Source: DATJGR01 sp963780795
Lineage (GTDB): Bacteria > Pseudomonadota > Gammaproteobacteria > Pseudomonadales > Azotimanducaceae
Length of the DNA: 64,000 nt
Direction: 5' to 3'
Assembly (NCBI GenBank): GCA_963780795.1
Contig: CAWADH010000010.1
Coordinates: forward strand, 62,001 to 126,000
This document shows positions 42,649 to 50,911 of this stretch, piece by piece (the stretch's first letter is position 1; every line of letters starts with the position of its first letter). The notes below the pieces were generated by a model. That model had not been told where the DNA came from, ran no database searches, and saw nothing but the letters and a program-made list of their open reading frames with translations. The position numbers and the translations under genes are program-made.

Positions 42649-43784
42649 CAGCGCAGCCCCAATCCGCGCGCGATCACGCCGCGCAGAATTTCGCGCGTGC
42701 CGCCACGGATCGTGAATGCCGGCATGTGCAGCAGCGTCTGCGCGAGCGTCGCACGAAAACGATGATCGTCCGCGACGTGCGGCGCCGCGAGCCGGGCGAT
42801 CTCGGGCAATTCCTTCTCGAAGTCGTTGCCGAGCGCCTTGACCAGCGCAGCTTCCACCGCGGGACTCGCGCCCGCCTGCAGCATGCCGGCCACCGAAATC
42901 GACATCTGCCGCAGCGTCATCAGGTGCGCGGTGAGACGACCGATGACCGCCGCCTGGTGATCGGTCGGCGACGCGCCGGCGACGCGCACGAATTCCACGA
43001 GCACGCGAAACGCCGACAGGAATCGTTCGGGACCGCTGCGCTCGTACGACAGTTCGCTCGTTACCTGTTCCCAGCCGTTCCCTGCGCGGCCGACGAGTTG
43101 ATCGTCCGGAACGAAACAATCCGTGAACACCACCTCGTTGAAGTCTTCGTCACCCGCGATGTTGCGGATCGGTCTCACCTGCACGCCGTCGCCGTGCAGA
43201 TCGACGATCAGTTGAGTCAGACCTTCGTGGCGGCTCTGCCCCGGCGCGTCGGTGCGTACCAGCGCGATGATGAAGTGATTCCGATGCGCGTCGGTGGTCC
43301 ACACCTTGGTGCCGTTCACGACGTAGCCGCCGTCGACTTTGCGCGCGCTGGTGCGCACCGACGCCAGGTCCGAGCCCGAGTCGGGTTCGCTCATGCCGAT
43401 CGAGAAGTAACTCTCGCCACGCGTAATCGGCGGCAGGAAGCGTTGACGCTGCACTTCGGTGCCGTAGCGCAGCAGCAACGGTCCGCTCTGCCGGTCGGCA
43501 ATCCAGTGCGCGCTCACCGGCGCGCCGGCCGCCAGGAGCTCCTCGGTGACGACGTAGCGTTCGAAGAATGTGCGTTCGCCACCGCCGTATCGGCGCGGCC
43601 ACGTCATGCCGATCCAGCCGCGCTTGCCGAGCGCCGCGGAAAACGCCGCATCGTGGCCGTGGTTGAAATCGGAGTCCGGCAACGCCGTGCCCGCCAGACT
43701 GGAACGCAGGAATTCACGCACTTCGCCGCGCAGCGCCTCCGCCTGCGGCGGAAGACCGATGTTGTCGAAACGAAGACCTTCCAC
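42648..43784 (-). CDS. Acyl-CoA dehydrogenase family protein
   Basis: About 378 residues from GTG 43784, chosen because LRFDNIGLPPQAEALRGEV matches the usual N-terminus; the frame is open to 43892 without similarity. The FAD-binding blocks are clear: FSIGMSEPDSGSDLASVRT, GYVVNGTKVWTTDAH, and RGGTREILRGVIARGLGLR at the C-terminus. It introduces a double bond into an acyl-CoA. The two-gene arrangement (1-bp overlap with the short subunit) resembles FadE pairs acting on bulky substrates such as sterol or terpenoid side chains. Divergent from the ferritin-like gene. Confidence 0.9.
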   Translation of the reverse strand: MEGLRFDNIGLPPQAEALRGEVREFLRSSLAGTALPDSDFNHGHDAAFSAALGKRGWIGMTWPRRYGGGERTFFERYVVTEELLAAGAPVSAHWIADRQSGPLLLRYGTEVQRQRFLPPITRGESYFSIGMSEPDSGSDLASVRTSARKVDGGYVVNGTKVWTTDAHRNHFIIALVRTDAPGQSRHEGLTQLIVDLHGDGVQVRPIRNIAGDEDFNEVVFTDCFVPDDQLVGRAGNGWEQVTSELSYERSGPERFLSAFRVLVEFVRVAGASPTDHQAAVIGRLTAHLMTLRQMSISVAGMLQAGASPAVEAALVKALGNDFEKELPEIARLAAPHVADDHRFRATLAQTLLHMPAFTIRGGTREILRGVIARGLGLR

Positions 43785-43864
43785 GACCGCACCGCGCTCA
43801 CACGAAGAACGGAATACGTTAGCGGCGGCATTTTGCCAATGCAAACCGACGGCGGCCGCGCGAC

Positions 43865-44530
43865 TTGCGGAGCAAGGCCACGCCGCTAACATACGAACTC
43901 GCCCAAAACGAAGCGCCGCGATGTCCCGACAAGCCCAGTTACGTCAAGGTTCTGAACGCGATCGCGGTGGGCGAAGCGCGCGGCCATGCGTTGTTCGAGG
44001 CATGGGCGAAAGCGACGCGAGATGCCGAGCTCGCTGCCACGCTGAGGATGGTCGCCATCCGCGAAGGCGAACACGCTGCCGTCTTCACGAAGCGCCTCTG
44101 TGAACTCGGTTACAGCGTTCGCGAAAAGCCGGCCGGTGATTTCGAGACGCGTCTGCAGAAGCTGTGCTCGGACGCATCCGACGCCGAAAAGTTCGAATCG
44201 GTATTCGGCTACGGACGCGAGCGCAGCAACGAAGGCCTGAACGGCATCTTCGCCGACACGACCATCGATCCGCTGACAGGCAGACTGCTCGGCCGCTTCA
44301 TTGCAGAGGAGCGCGATACACGCCGCCTTCTGCAGGCGCAATACGAGCGCGTCAAAGCCGGTTCGATGCGCGGCGAACCGGTTGCAGCGAACGGCGAGGC
44401 CGCGGCGACGGTCGGCCAGGTAGCCGACACTGTGCTCGACGATGTCGGCTTAACGCAGATCTCCGAGCGGTTGGAGCGCCTCACCCGAACCATCGAAGAG
44501 CTCAAAGTACTTCGCCAGAAGAGGCGTTGA
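43865..44530 (+). CDS. Ferritin-like helical protein
   Basis: About 221 residues, start TTG 43865 (no nearby ATG). Two helices carry AVGEARGHALFEAW and MVAIREGEHAAVF, and a third has FIAEERDTRRLLQ: E..H and E..EH patterns like a di-metal four-helix bundle. The C-terminal 40 residues (LTQISERLERLTRTIEELKVL) look like a coiled coil. It is followed after 3 bp by a small unknown gene and then a P450. An iron-storage, oxidase or simply structural role is possible. Confidence 0.7.
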   Translation: MRSKATPLTYELAQNEAPRCPDKPSYVKVLNAIAVGEARGHALFEAWAKATRDAELAATLRMVAIREGEHAAVFTKRLCELGYSVREKPAGDFETRLQKLCSDASDAEKFESVFGYGRERSNEGLNGIFADTTIDPLTGRLLGRFIAEERDTRRLLQAQYERVKAGSMRGEPVAANGEAAATVGQVADTVLDDVGLTQISERLERLTRTIEELKVLRQKRR

Positions 44531-44533
44531 TCC

Positions 44534-44929
44534 GTGGGCGACTTCGACGAGCGATTCGCACCGGTATTGCGCGAGATCGAACGCCGGTGCGGCGTCGCCG
44601 GCAGTTTCGTCGACAAGGATCTGTTCCGCGTCAACATCGCAACGCTGTGGGCGAACATCGTGCTCGATCCGTCCGAAGCCGGACTGACTGACGACGACAT
44701 GGAGCCGCTGCACGATTTCCTGAATCGGTCGATCGAACCCGTGTTGGGCCGCGGTCAGACGCTGACGGAGTGCTTCCGCTTCATCAACAGTAAAGCCGGC
44801 GAGCAGGCGATGGACCGCTGCCACCTCACCACGACACACCGGCAGATGCTGCTGTATTTCTGTTCGATGATCCTCGACCCGGAAGGCCACCGCCGCTGGG
44901 CGGACGCACAACGAGAAAAACTCACTTAG
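44534..44929 (+). CDS. Hypothetical protein in the P450 operon
   Basis: 131 residues from GTG 44534, 3 bp after the ferritin-like gene and 8 bp before the P450 gene. It is soluble and helical (DFDERFAPVLREIERR, MEPLHDFLNRSIEPVLG) with two Cys. No motif is recognised. The tight spacing means the three genes share one transcript; a helper role for the P450 is a guess. Confidence 0.68.
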   Translation: MGDFDERFAPVLREIERRCGVAGSFVDKDLFRVNIATLWANIVLDPSEAGLTDDDMEPLHDFLNRSIEPVLGRGQTLTECFRFINSKAGEQAMDRCHLTTTHRQMLLYFCSMILDPEGHRRWADAQREKLT

Positions 44930-44937
44930 GAGCTCCC

Positions 44938-46200
44938 ATGAGCGACGCGACGACTGAATCCGACGTGGAGATTCCCGACCCGTATTCGATTCCGCTGGCG
45001 AGCATCAACGTGGCGCAGGCCGCGTTGTTTCAACGCAACCTTCAAGGGCGCTACTTCGAACGACTGCGCAAAGAAGATCCCGTTCACTACTGCGCAGAGA
45101 GTCCGTTCGGGCCGTATTGGTCGGTGACGAAGTTCAAAGACATCATGCAGGTGGACACCCATCACCAGGTGTACTCGTCGGAGGGCGGCATCACGCTCGG
45201 CCCGCCGGTCGCGATGCAGGAGGCGCAGGTGATGCGCACGCCGATGTTCATCGCGATGGATCCGCCGAAACACGACGTGCAGCGCGCCACCGTGAGCCCG
45301 GTGGTCGAACCGCGCAATCTGGCGACGCTCGAGAGCACCATCCGGGAACGCGCGGCGGGCATTCTCGATTCACTGCCGCGCAACCACACGTTCAACTGGG
45401 TGGAACGCGTGTCGATCGAATTGACGACGCAGATGCTCGCGACGCTGTTCGATTTCCCGTTCGAAGACCGCTACAAGCTGACGCGCTGGTCCGACGTGGC
45501 GACCGCAGCGCCGGGTTCCGGCATCGTCGAGTCGAATCAGCAGCGGCGCGACGAACTGATGGAGTGTCTCGCTTATTTCACGCGCCTGTGGAACGAGCGC
45601 GTAAACGCGCCGCCGGGGCACGACCTCATTTCGATGCTGGCGCACGGCGAGTCGACCCGGAACATGCCGCCGATGGAATATCTCGGCAATCTGATTCTGC
45701 TGATCGTCGGCGGCAACGATACGACGCGCAATTCCATCAGCGGCGGCGTGCTCGCGCTGAACGAAAACCCGCAGCAGTACCAGAAGCTGCGCGACGATCT
45801 GTCGCTGATTCCACGGATGGTGCCGGAGATCATCCGCTGGCAGACGCCGCTCGCGTATATGCGCCGCACCGCGCTCGCCGACACCGAACTCGGCGGCAAA
45901 CAGATCAAAACCGGCGATAAAGTGCTGATGTGGTACATCTCCGGCAACCGCGACGAGGAAGAGATTGCGGATCCGGAGGCATTCATCATCGACCGGCCGA
46001 CCGCGCGCCATCACCTGTCGTTCGGATTCGGCATTCACCGTTGCATGGGCAATCGACTGGCGGAAATGCAGCTGCGCGTGCTGTGGGAAGAGATCATGAA
46101 GCGCTTCCGCCTCATCGAAGTCGTTGGGGAGCCGGTGCGCACGTTCTCCGCGTTCGTGCACGGCTATACGCATCTGCCGGTCAAGGTGCACGCCGCCTAG
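44938..46200 (+). CDS. Cytochrome P450, CYP153-like alkane/fatty acid hydroxylase
   Basis: A 420-residue soluble bacterial P450. The haem motif FGFGIHRCMG has Cys369; the I-helix reads LIVGGNDTTRNSISGG; the ExxR motif is in PEIIRW. The I-helix, the N-terminal FERLRKEDPVHYC and the phrase GPYWSVTKFKDIM match what I know of CYP153 enzymes, which hydroxylate the terminal carbon of alkanes and fatty acids. CYP153 needs a ferredoxin and reductase, which usually sit beside it; neither is here. The start follows a TAGGAG box. A TonB receptor and a FadR-type regulator follow. Confidence 0.87.
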   Translation: MSDATTESDVEIPDPYSIPLASINVAQAALFQRNLQGRYFERLRKEDPVHYCAESPFGPYWSVTKFKDIMQVDTHHQVYSSEGGITLGPPVAMQEAQVMRTPMFIAMDPPKHDVQRATVSPVVEPRNLATLESTIRERAAGILDSLPRNHTFNWVERVSIELTTQMLATLFDFPFEDRYKLTRWSDVATAAPGSGIVESNQQRRDELMECLAYFTRLWNERVNAPPGHDLISMLAHGESTRNMPPMEYLGNLILLIVGGNDTTRNSISGGVLALNENPQQYQKLRDDLSLIPRMVPEIIRWQTPLAYMRRTALADTELGGKQIKTGDKVLMWYISGNRDEEEIADPEAFIIDRPTARHHLSFGFGIHRCMGNRLAEMQLRVLWEEIMKRFRLIEVVGEPVRTFSAFVHGYTHLPVKVHAA

Positions 46201-46213
46201 GCAGGCGAACGGT

Positions 46214-46849
46214 CTACTTCCACCCGGCTCGTCGCTCCACCGCGTCGCGCCACACGTTCAGGTCTTCGCGGAGTCTGGCCACGGCCGCCTCGGTCTGACT
46301 CGTCAGCACGAGCTGCATCAGCGTCCGGTGGTTTTCGAGAGCCTCCATCGGGTCCGGTTGGTCCTGCAGCATCAACAACCGATAGCGTCGTGCCTGGTCG
46401 TAAAGAGTTCCCTGGATGTACGCGGCGCGCGCTGAACCCGCGCCGGCGGTGAGCGCAAGATAGAAGGCGCGATGCGCCTCTTCATAGGAGTCGCGCCGTT
46501 CGTCGTCGTCGGACGTCGCGTAGGCAATGCGCCGCTCGAGCACATGAAAGGCCGCGACGATCGCTGCTTCCCAATGTTCGTCGCGGCGCGCCATTGCGAT
46601 ACGTAACGTGCCTTCGACGACGGTCTCCCAAACGAAGATCAGGTCGTCGAGGTCGTCGGCGCTGAACGGCGCGACCCGAAATCCGCGTTGTCCCTCGGCG
46701 ATCACGAGTCCCTCTCCCACTAGGCGGGAGAGCGCTTCCCGCAGCGGGCTCAAGCCGATCGAGTACTGCTGTCGCAGGTCGGCCATCGCCAATCGGGAGC
46801 CCGGCTTCAAATGTCCGTTGAGAACGTCCGCGCGCAATCGGTTGAACAC
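46214..46849 (-). CDS. GntR family transcriptional regulator (FCD type)
   Basis: 211 residues from GTG 46849: an N-terminal winged helix (LRADVLNGHLKPGSRLA, then SIGLSPLREALSRLVGEGLV) and an all-helical FCD ligand domain with metal-binding His candidates (EEAHRAFYLAL, LENHRTLMQ). The winged helix usually starts about 10 residues earlier, but no ATG/GTG/TTG lies there. It converges with the P450 gene and is divergent from the TonB receptor. The AATTTCGAAATT palindrome 71 bp upstream is a candidate operator. Members sense acyl or organic acids. Confidence 0.85.
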   Translation of the reverse strand: MFNRLRADVLNGHLKPGSRLAMADLRQQYSIGLSPLREALSRLVGEGLVIAEGQRGFRVAPFSADDLDDLIFVWETVVEGTLRIAMARRDEHWEAAIVAAFHVLERRIAYATSDDDERRDSYEEAHRAFYLALTAGAGSARAAYIQGTLYDQARRYRLLMLQDQPDPMEALENHRTLMQLVLTSQTEAAVARLREDLNVWRDAVERRAGWK

Positions 46850-46900
46850 CGATATCGCCAGCGTGGACTCGTTTCCCGCCGTTTTGGCACTTGCCGCAGT

Positions 46901-46969
46901 AATTTCGCTGCCTCCAGAGAATTTCGAAATTATTTCAAAACTCCGATTAGAGTGGTGTATCTTCCGCTA
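46901..46969 (+). promoter_or_regulatory. Palindromic operator and box upstream of the TonB receptor gene
   Basis: A perfect 12-bp palindrome, AATTTCGAAATT, lies at 46920-46931, with a half-site AATTTCG at 46901-46907. Exactly 23 bp after it comes GTGTATCTTCCGCTA (46955-46969). The same palindrome and a close version of the second box, again 23 bp apart, occur at 50256-50306. Position between the divergent GntR and receptor genes suggests an operator and promoter. Confidence 0.6.
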
Positions 46970-47106
46970 GGGCGTTCCGAGAGGGGGATGCCCAACGGGG
47001 AAACGAATTTCTACGTCAGCGGCGATTGCCGGAATCGGTGCCTAACCTAGCACGCGATCGTGCAGTCGACCTACAGCCGTAGGTTTCAATCAATGGGGAG
47101 TTATCG

Positions 47107-50100
47107 ATGTCAATTCGCTGTAGGCCCATCGGCCGGCACGGCCGTGAGCGTGTGTTTCATTTCGAGGGGAATTTCCAGTCGATCCGTTCCGCACGCCTAG
47201 CCGCGTACGGGCTTTCATTCGCGCTGCTGTCCACGCTCATAGGGCAGTCGGCCTCTGCCGAGGAGGCGGCGGCACCTGAAGCCAAAGCGGACCGCCGTCA
47301 GATCGAAGAAGTGGTCGTTACCGCGGAGCGTAAAGAGGCGAGCATCAGCGATACGTCGATTTCGATCACGGCGTTCACCGGTCAGATGCTCGAAGACTTC
47401 GGCATCCGCAATGCGGAAGACCTGCAGAACATGATTCCGGCGGCGGTGATCCAGCCATACGACATGGCGATCCGCGGTATCGGCCGGAACTTCCGCAACC
47501 TCGGCGGCGACCCCGGCATCGCGACCTACGCAAACAGCGTGTACTCCGAAGACTTCGGCATCGCCTCGAGCGAAGGCGGTCTGTTCGACATCGAGCGGGT
47601 GGAAGTGCTGCGCGGTCCGCAAGGCACGTTGTACGGCCGTAACGCCATCGGCGGGGCGGTGAACTTCATCAACAAGAAACCGACCGACGAGTTCGAAGGT
47701 GAGGCGAAAGTCATTACTGGCAGCGACGGCCTGCAGGAAGAGTACGGCATGCTGTCGGGACCGATCATCGGCGGCATCCTCGATGCGCGGTTGACCGGTG
47801 TGAAGCGGGTTCGCGATGGCGCGATCAAGGATCTGTCGGGCAACCAGGACCCGGACAACTTCGGCGACGAGAACTATTCGCTGGCGTTGCAGTGGACACC
47901 CAGCGACGACATCACCTGGCTGATCCGCGGTAACGAACGCAGCTTGCGGCGCCGGATGGGTGGCGCGGATGCCGCCGGCATCATCACGTTCTCCGAGAAC
48001 GGCGACGATCACAAGAATGCGCGCGACACGAGTACCTACGCATTCGGATTTCGCGCAGTCGACCCTTCGCTACCGTGCCCGAGTCAGTTTGCCCGGACGG
48101 CCGTTGTGGCCGCACCCGGCGTGAGAGGCGGCGTCGGTTGTATGGCGCCGGGCATAGCGACGCATACCTTTACGAACCCCACCGACGGCTCACTGGTGAC
48201 TGCTCAGTATGCGGTTCCCGGAGTGGATTCGGCGAAGGGAACGGGCACCTCGAACCATCCCAACTACGCGTACGGTGCGGACCCGTCGAAGTTGAAAGTA
48301 CTCGGCTTCGACAACCTGAAGGGCGGCGATCTGACGACCGACACCAACGGTCTGCAGAACGAAGGCTTCGACCAGCAGGCCGGTACGTCGGACATCTCGT
48401 GGCAGGTGAACGACAAGGTCACGCTGAAGTACATCTTCGGGTACTCGTCGTTCTTCTATGACCGCAACACCGACGTCGATCTGACCAGCAGTACGTTGTT
48501 CGACAACCAGTTCTACGTGAGCCAGGAAGCCGAATACGTTTCGCACGAGTTGCAGGCGTTCACCGACTTCTCGGACAACTTCTCGTTGACGTCGGGTCTG
48601 TTCTACTACGACTCGAAGATCACCCAACGCGGCGACTTCTACGACAGTCTCTGCGTGGTGAACCAGCCTTGTAGTTCACGGTACGCAAACCCGGCGTTCG
48701 GCACAGCGGCTGCACCGGTTCCGTACGGTGCGATCGATCCGGGCCTGGCATTCCTGGATGCGATTCCACAGCAACAGCTCTTTTCGGCGAAGCAGTTCGG
48801 TCTCATCTCGGTGAACGGCGGACAGGCGCCTGGGAACTGTATTCCCGGACTCTTCGAGGTCGCGACGTCGAACTATTGCTACGGCGCGTGGCAGGGCAAC
48901 ACGAAGTCACACGTTGCGCACCAGAATCCGTTCGTCTCTGCGACGGACCTGCAGTACCAGACGCGATCGGAGCGCAATTCGTACGCGGCGTATACGCAAG
49001 GCGTGTACACATTCAACGAACACTTCGCGTTGACGCTCGGTGCACGCTGGGCACGCGATCAGTTGACCGGCGAGGAAAATCTCGGGTGGTACGCAGAGGA
49101 TCAGATCGCGACGTTGGGATTCAATGCCGCAGCCGGAACGCCCTGTACCACACCCGGCGTCGGATCCTGTACAGCTGGCGGAACGGTCACCACCGCCTCC
49201 TCCCTCGCAGCCGTGAACCAGGCATTCGGCTACCTGGCGGCCGATGGCACAATTCTGAATCCTCAGCGATTGCTGCCAGTGGGCGTTCCGGTCAGCGTCA
49301 GTGCCTGGCGCCGCGAAGAGCGGAAGGACGACGACATCACCTGGCGTGCGAACCTCGACTGGACGCCGACCGACAACGACCTGATCTACATCTCGGCAAC
49401 GAAGGGCTCTCGAGCGGGCGGCTTCAACCTGGTGTTCTTCAGCGCGAACCGGGCGTTCAAGACCGAGAGCCTGATCTCGTACGAGTTGGGCTACAAGGGT
49501 ACGTTGCGCGACGGCACCATGCAGTTGAACTCGGCCGTCTATCTGTACGATTACAAGAACGTCGAGACGTTCGGTACAGGTCCCTCGTTGTTCAATCCGG
49601 CCAATACGTCTACCAGCGTCTTCTCGGTGCCGTCGGCACAGATCGTGGGCTGGGATACGGATCTCGACTGGCTGATCACCGACAACATCACGCTCGGCGC
49701 GAACTTCAGCTACACGCACAGCGAGTACACGGATCATTTCACTGTGAACGATCCGAACGATCCGAGCCGGCCGCCGTCGCTGTTCGACCCGTTGAACATC
49801 CCGATCGACCTCGACGGCAAGCAGATGCTGCAGGTGCCGGAGATGAAAGGCGGCATCTACGCGCAGTACACGTGGCAGATGGCCGACCGCGGCCAGATCA
49901 CGTTCCTCGCGAACTGGAGCTGGATCGACCAGGTGTACTTCTCGGCGTTCGAGTCGAAGGAAGACGCGGCACCGTCGTACCAGCGGACGGACCTGCGGGC
50001 CACCTGGATCTCGCCGAGCAGCGCATGGACGGTGGCGGCATTCGCCGACAACGTCTTCGACGAGATCGGCCTGCGGCAGGTCGACCACTACGGTTCGACT

Positions 50101-50190
50101 GAAGACGTGAACTTCCGCCGCTCCGGTTCGAACACGATTCCGCAGCAATTGGGAATCTCAGTCGACTTCAAGTTCGGCGCGCTCAAATAA
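47107..50190 (+). CDS. TonB-dependent outer-membrane receptor
   Basis: A 1027-residue receptor. ATG 47107 follows GGGGAG. A 30-residue N-terminal extension precedes the signal core (LAAYGLSFALLSTLIG, cleavage at SASA). Next come a TonB-box-like IEEVVVTAERKE, the plug (AEDLQNMIPAAVIQPYD, then VEVLRGPQGTLYGRNAIGGA), and a 22-strand barrel ending VDFKFGALK. Several barrel loops carry Cys pairs, for example CVVNQPCSS. No siderophore genes are nearby; the P450 and dehydrogenases suggest a hydrophobic carbon source as ligand, but this is inference. A strong terminator follows. Confidence 0.95.
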   Translation: MSIRCRPIGRHGRERVFHFEGNFQSIRSARLAAYGLSFALLSTLIGQSASAEEAAAPEAKADRRQIEEVVVTAERKEASISDTSISITAFTGQMLEDFGIRNAEDLQNMIPAAVIQPYDMAIRGIGRNFRNLGGDPGIATYANSVYSEDFGIASSEGGLFDIERVEVLRGPQGTLYGRNAIGGAVNFINKKPTDEFEGEAKVITGSDGLQEEYGMLSGPIIGGILDARLTGVKRVRDGAIKDLSGNQDPDNFGDENYSLALQWTPSDDITWLIRGNERSLRRRMGGADAAGIITFSENGDDHKNARDTSTYAFGFRAVDPSLPCPSQFARTAVVAAPGVRGGVGCMAPGIATHTFTNPTDGSLVTAQYAVPGVDSAKGTGTSNHPNYAYGADPSKLKVLGFDNLKGGDLTTDTNGLQNEGFDQQAGTSDISWQVNDKVTLKYIFGYSSFFYDRNTDVDLTSSTLFDNQFYVSQEAEYVSHELQAFTDFSDNFSLTSGLFYYDSKITQRGDFYDSLCVVNQPCSSRYANPAFGTAAAPVPYGAIDPGLAFLDAIPQQQLFSAKQFGLISVNGGQAPGNCIPGLFEVATSNYCYGAWQGNTKSHVAHQNPFVSATDLQYQTRSERNSYAAYTQGVYTFNEHFALTLGARWARDQLTGEENLGWYAEDQIATLGFNAAAGTPCTTPGVGSCTAGGTVTTASSLAAVNQAFGYLAADGTILNPQRLLPVGVPVSVSAWRREERKDDDITWRANLDWTPTDNDLIYISATKGSRAGGFNLVFFSANRAFKTESLISYELGYKGTLRDGTMQLNSAVYLYDYKNVETFGTGPSLFNPANTSTSVFSVPSAQIVGWDTDLDWLITDNITLGANFSYTHSEYTDHFTVNDPNDPSRPPSLFDPLNIPIDLDGKQMLQVPEMKGGIYAQYTWQMADRGQITFLANWSWIDQVYFSAFESKEDAAPSYQRTDLRATWISPSSAWTVAAFADNVFDEIGLRQVDHYGSTEDVNFRRSGSNTIPQQLGISVDFKFGALK

Positions 50191-50211
50191 CAACAATCCA
50201 CTACGCGACTC

Positions 50212-50238
50212 GAAGGGGGCTTACGCCCCCTTCTTTTT
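50212..50238 (+). terminator. Intrinsic terminator of the TonB receptor gene
   Basis: GAAGGGGGC (50212-50220) pairs perfectly with GCCCCCTTC (50225-50233) around a TTAC loop and is followed by TTTTT (50234-50238). It lies 21 bp after the receptor stop. Confidence 0.92.
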
Positions 50239-50255
50239 GATCGAATTACCGAAAA

Positions 50256-50306
50256 AATTTCGAAATTAGATCGCACGAATGCAGAAATTCGTGTGTCGTT
50301 TCGCTA
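50256..50306 (+). promoter_or_regulatory. Second copy of the palindrome-plus-box element
   Basis: AATTTCGAAATT at 50256-50267 is followed after 23 bp by GTGTGTCGTTTCGCTA (50291-50306). This repeats the arrangement upstream of the TonB receptor (46920-46969), although the 23-bp spacers differ in sequence, so the two boxes are what is conserved. It lies past the receptor terminator and points toward the convergent yjbQ, with no protein gene after it on the plus strand. Confidence 0.55.
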
Positions 50307-50409
50307 CAGTTGCCGTCAGCCATTGAATCGCACCTTCCTCCCAATTCGCGGTTCCCTGGTAAGGCTCCGATGGGCGCTGATCTCCGCCCATCGGAGCCGC
50401 CCTTCTTCC
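50307..50409 (+). ncRNA. Candidate small RNA of about 100 nt
   Basis: A transcript started by the element at 50256-50306 would end at a strong hairpin: GGCTCCGATGGGCG (50363-50376) pairs perfectly with CGCCCATCGGAGCC (50385-50398) around an 8-base loop, followed by a pyrimidine stretch with few Ts. The region has no credible protein (only a 15-codon ORF from 50279). A small RNA is possible; the hairpin may instead just end yjbQ transcription from the other side. Confidence 0.35.
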
Positions 50410-50422
50410 ACACGCTTCCGGT

Positions 50423-50830
50423 TCAGCTCAGCACGTTGACGATCAGGCGGCGCTCGCCGCGATGATGTCGATGCTCCCACAGGAAGATGCCCTGCCAGAC
50501 ACCGAGTGCGAGTGAACTGTCGATCACCGGCACGGATAGACTGACGGCCGTCAACGTGCCCTTGATGTGCGCCGGCATGTCGTCGGCGCCTTCGGCGGTG
50601 TGGGTGTAGAGCGGATCGAGTTCCGGGACGAGGCGGTCGAGCCAACGCTCGAGGTCCTTGCGCACGGCCGGGTCGGCGTTCTCCTGGATGATCAGGCTGG
50701 CCGACGTATGACGGATGAAAACCGTTGCGAGACCGTCGGTTATCCCCGATTCGCGTACCCTTTCCGCCACTTTGTGCGTGACTTCATAGAGTCCCTGACC
50801 GTGAACCGATACCGTCAATTCGAAGTTCAT
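50423..50830 (-). CDS. yjbQ: YjbQ/UPF0047 family protein
   Basis: A 135-residue protein covering the whole UPF0047 family: ATVFIRHTSASLIIQENADP, THTAEGADDMPAHIK, GTWQG-like LGVWQGIFLWEHR, and RRLIVNVLS at the end. His and Asp residues build a likely zinc site. Members have weak thiamine-phosphate synthase activity in E. coli, but the physiological role is unclear. It is divergent from the GGDEF-EAL gene (81 bp apart). Confidence 0.93.
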   Translation of the reverse strand: MNFELTVSVHGQGLYEVTHKVAERVRESGITDGLATVFIRHTSASLIIQENADPAVRKDLERWLDRLVPELDPLYTHTAEGADDMPAHIKGTLTAVSLSVPVIDSSLALGVWQGIFLWEHRHHRGERRLIVNVLS

Positions 50831-50911
50831 GGACTCGCACCAAGACGGGTTCGCGTGCTACCGCGAGCAAAGGGTGGTGCGAGGATAACGGAACTCCCCT
50901 AAGGACGCACA

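Noticed and set aside
50279..50326. 15-codon ORF starting at ATG 50279
   Set aside because: It has no ribosome binding site and no coding character; it overlaps the second promoter-like element.
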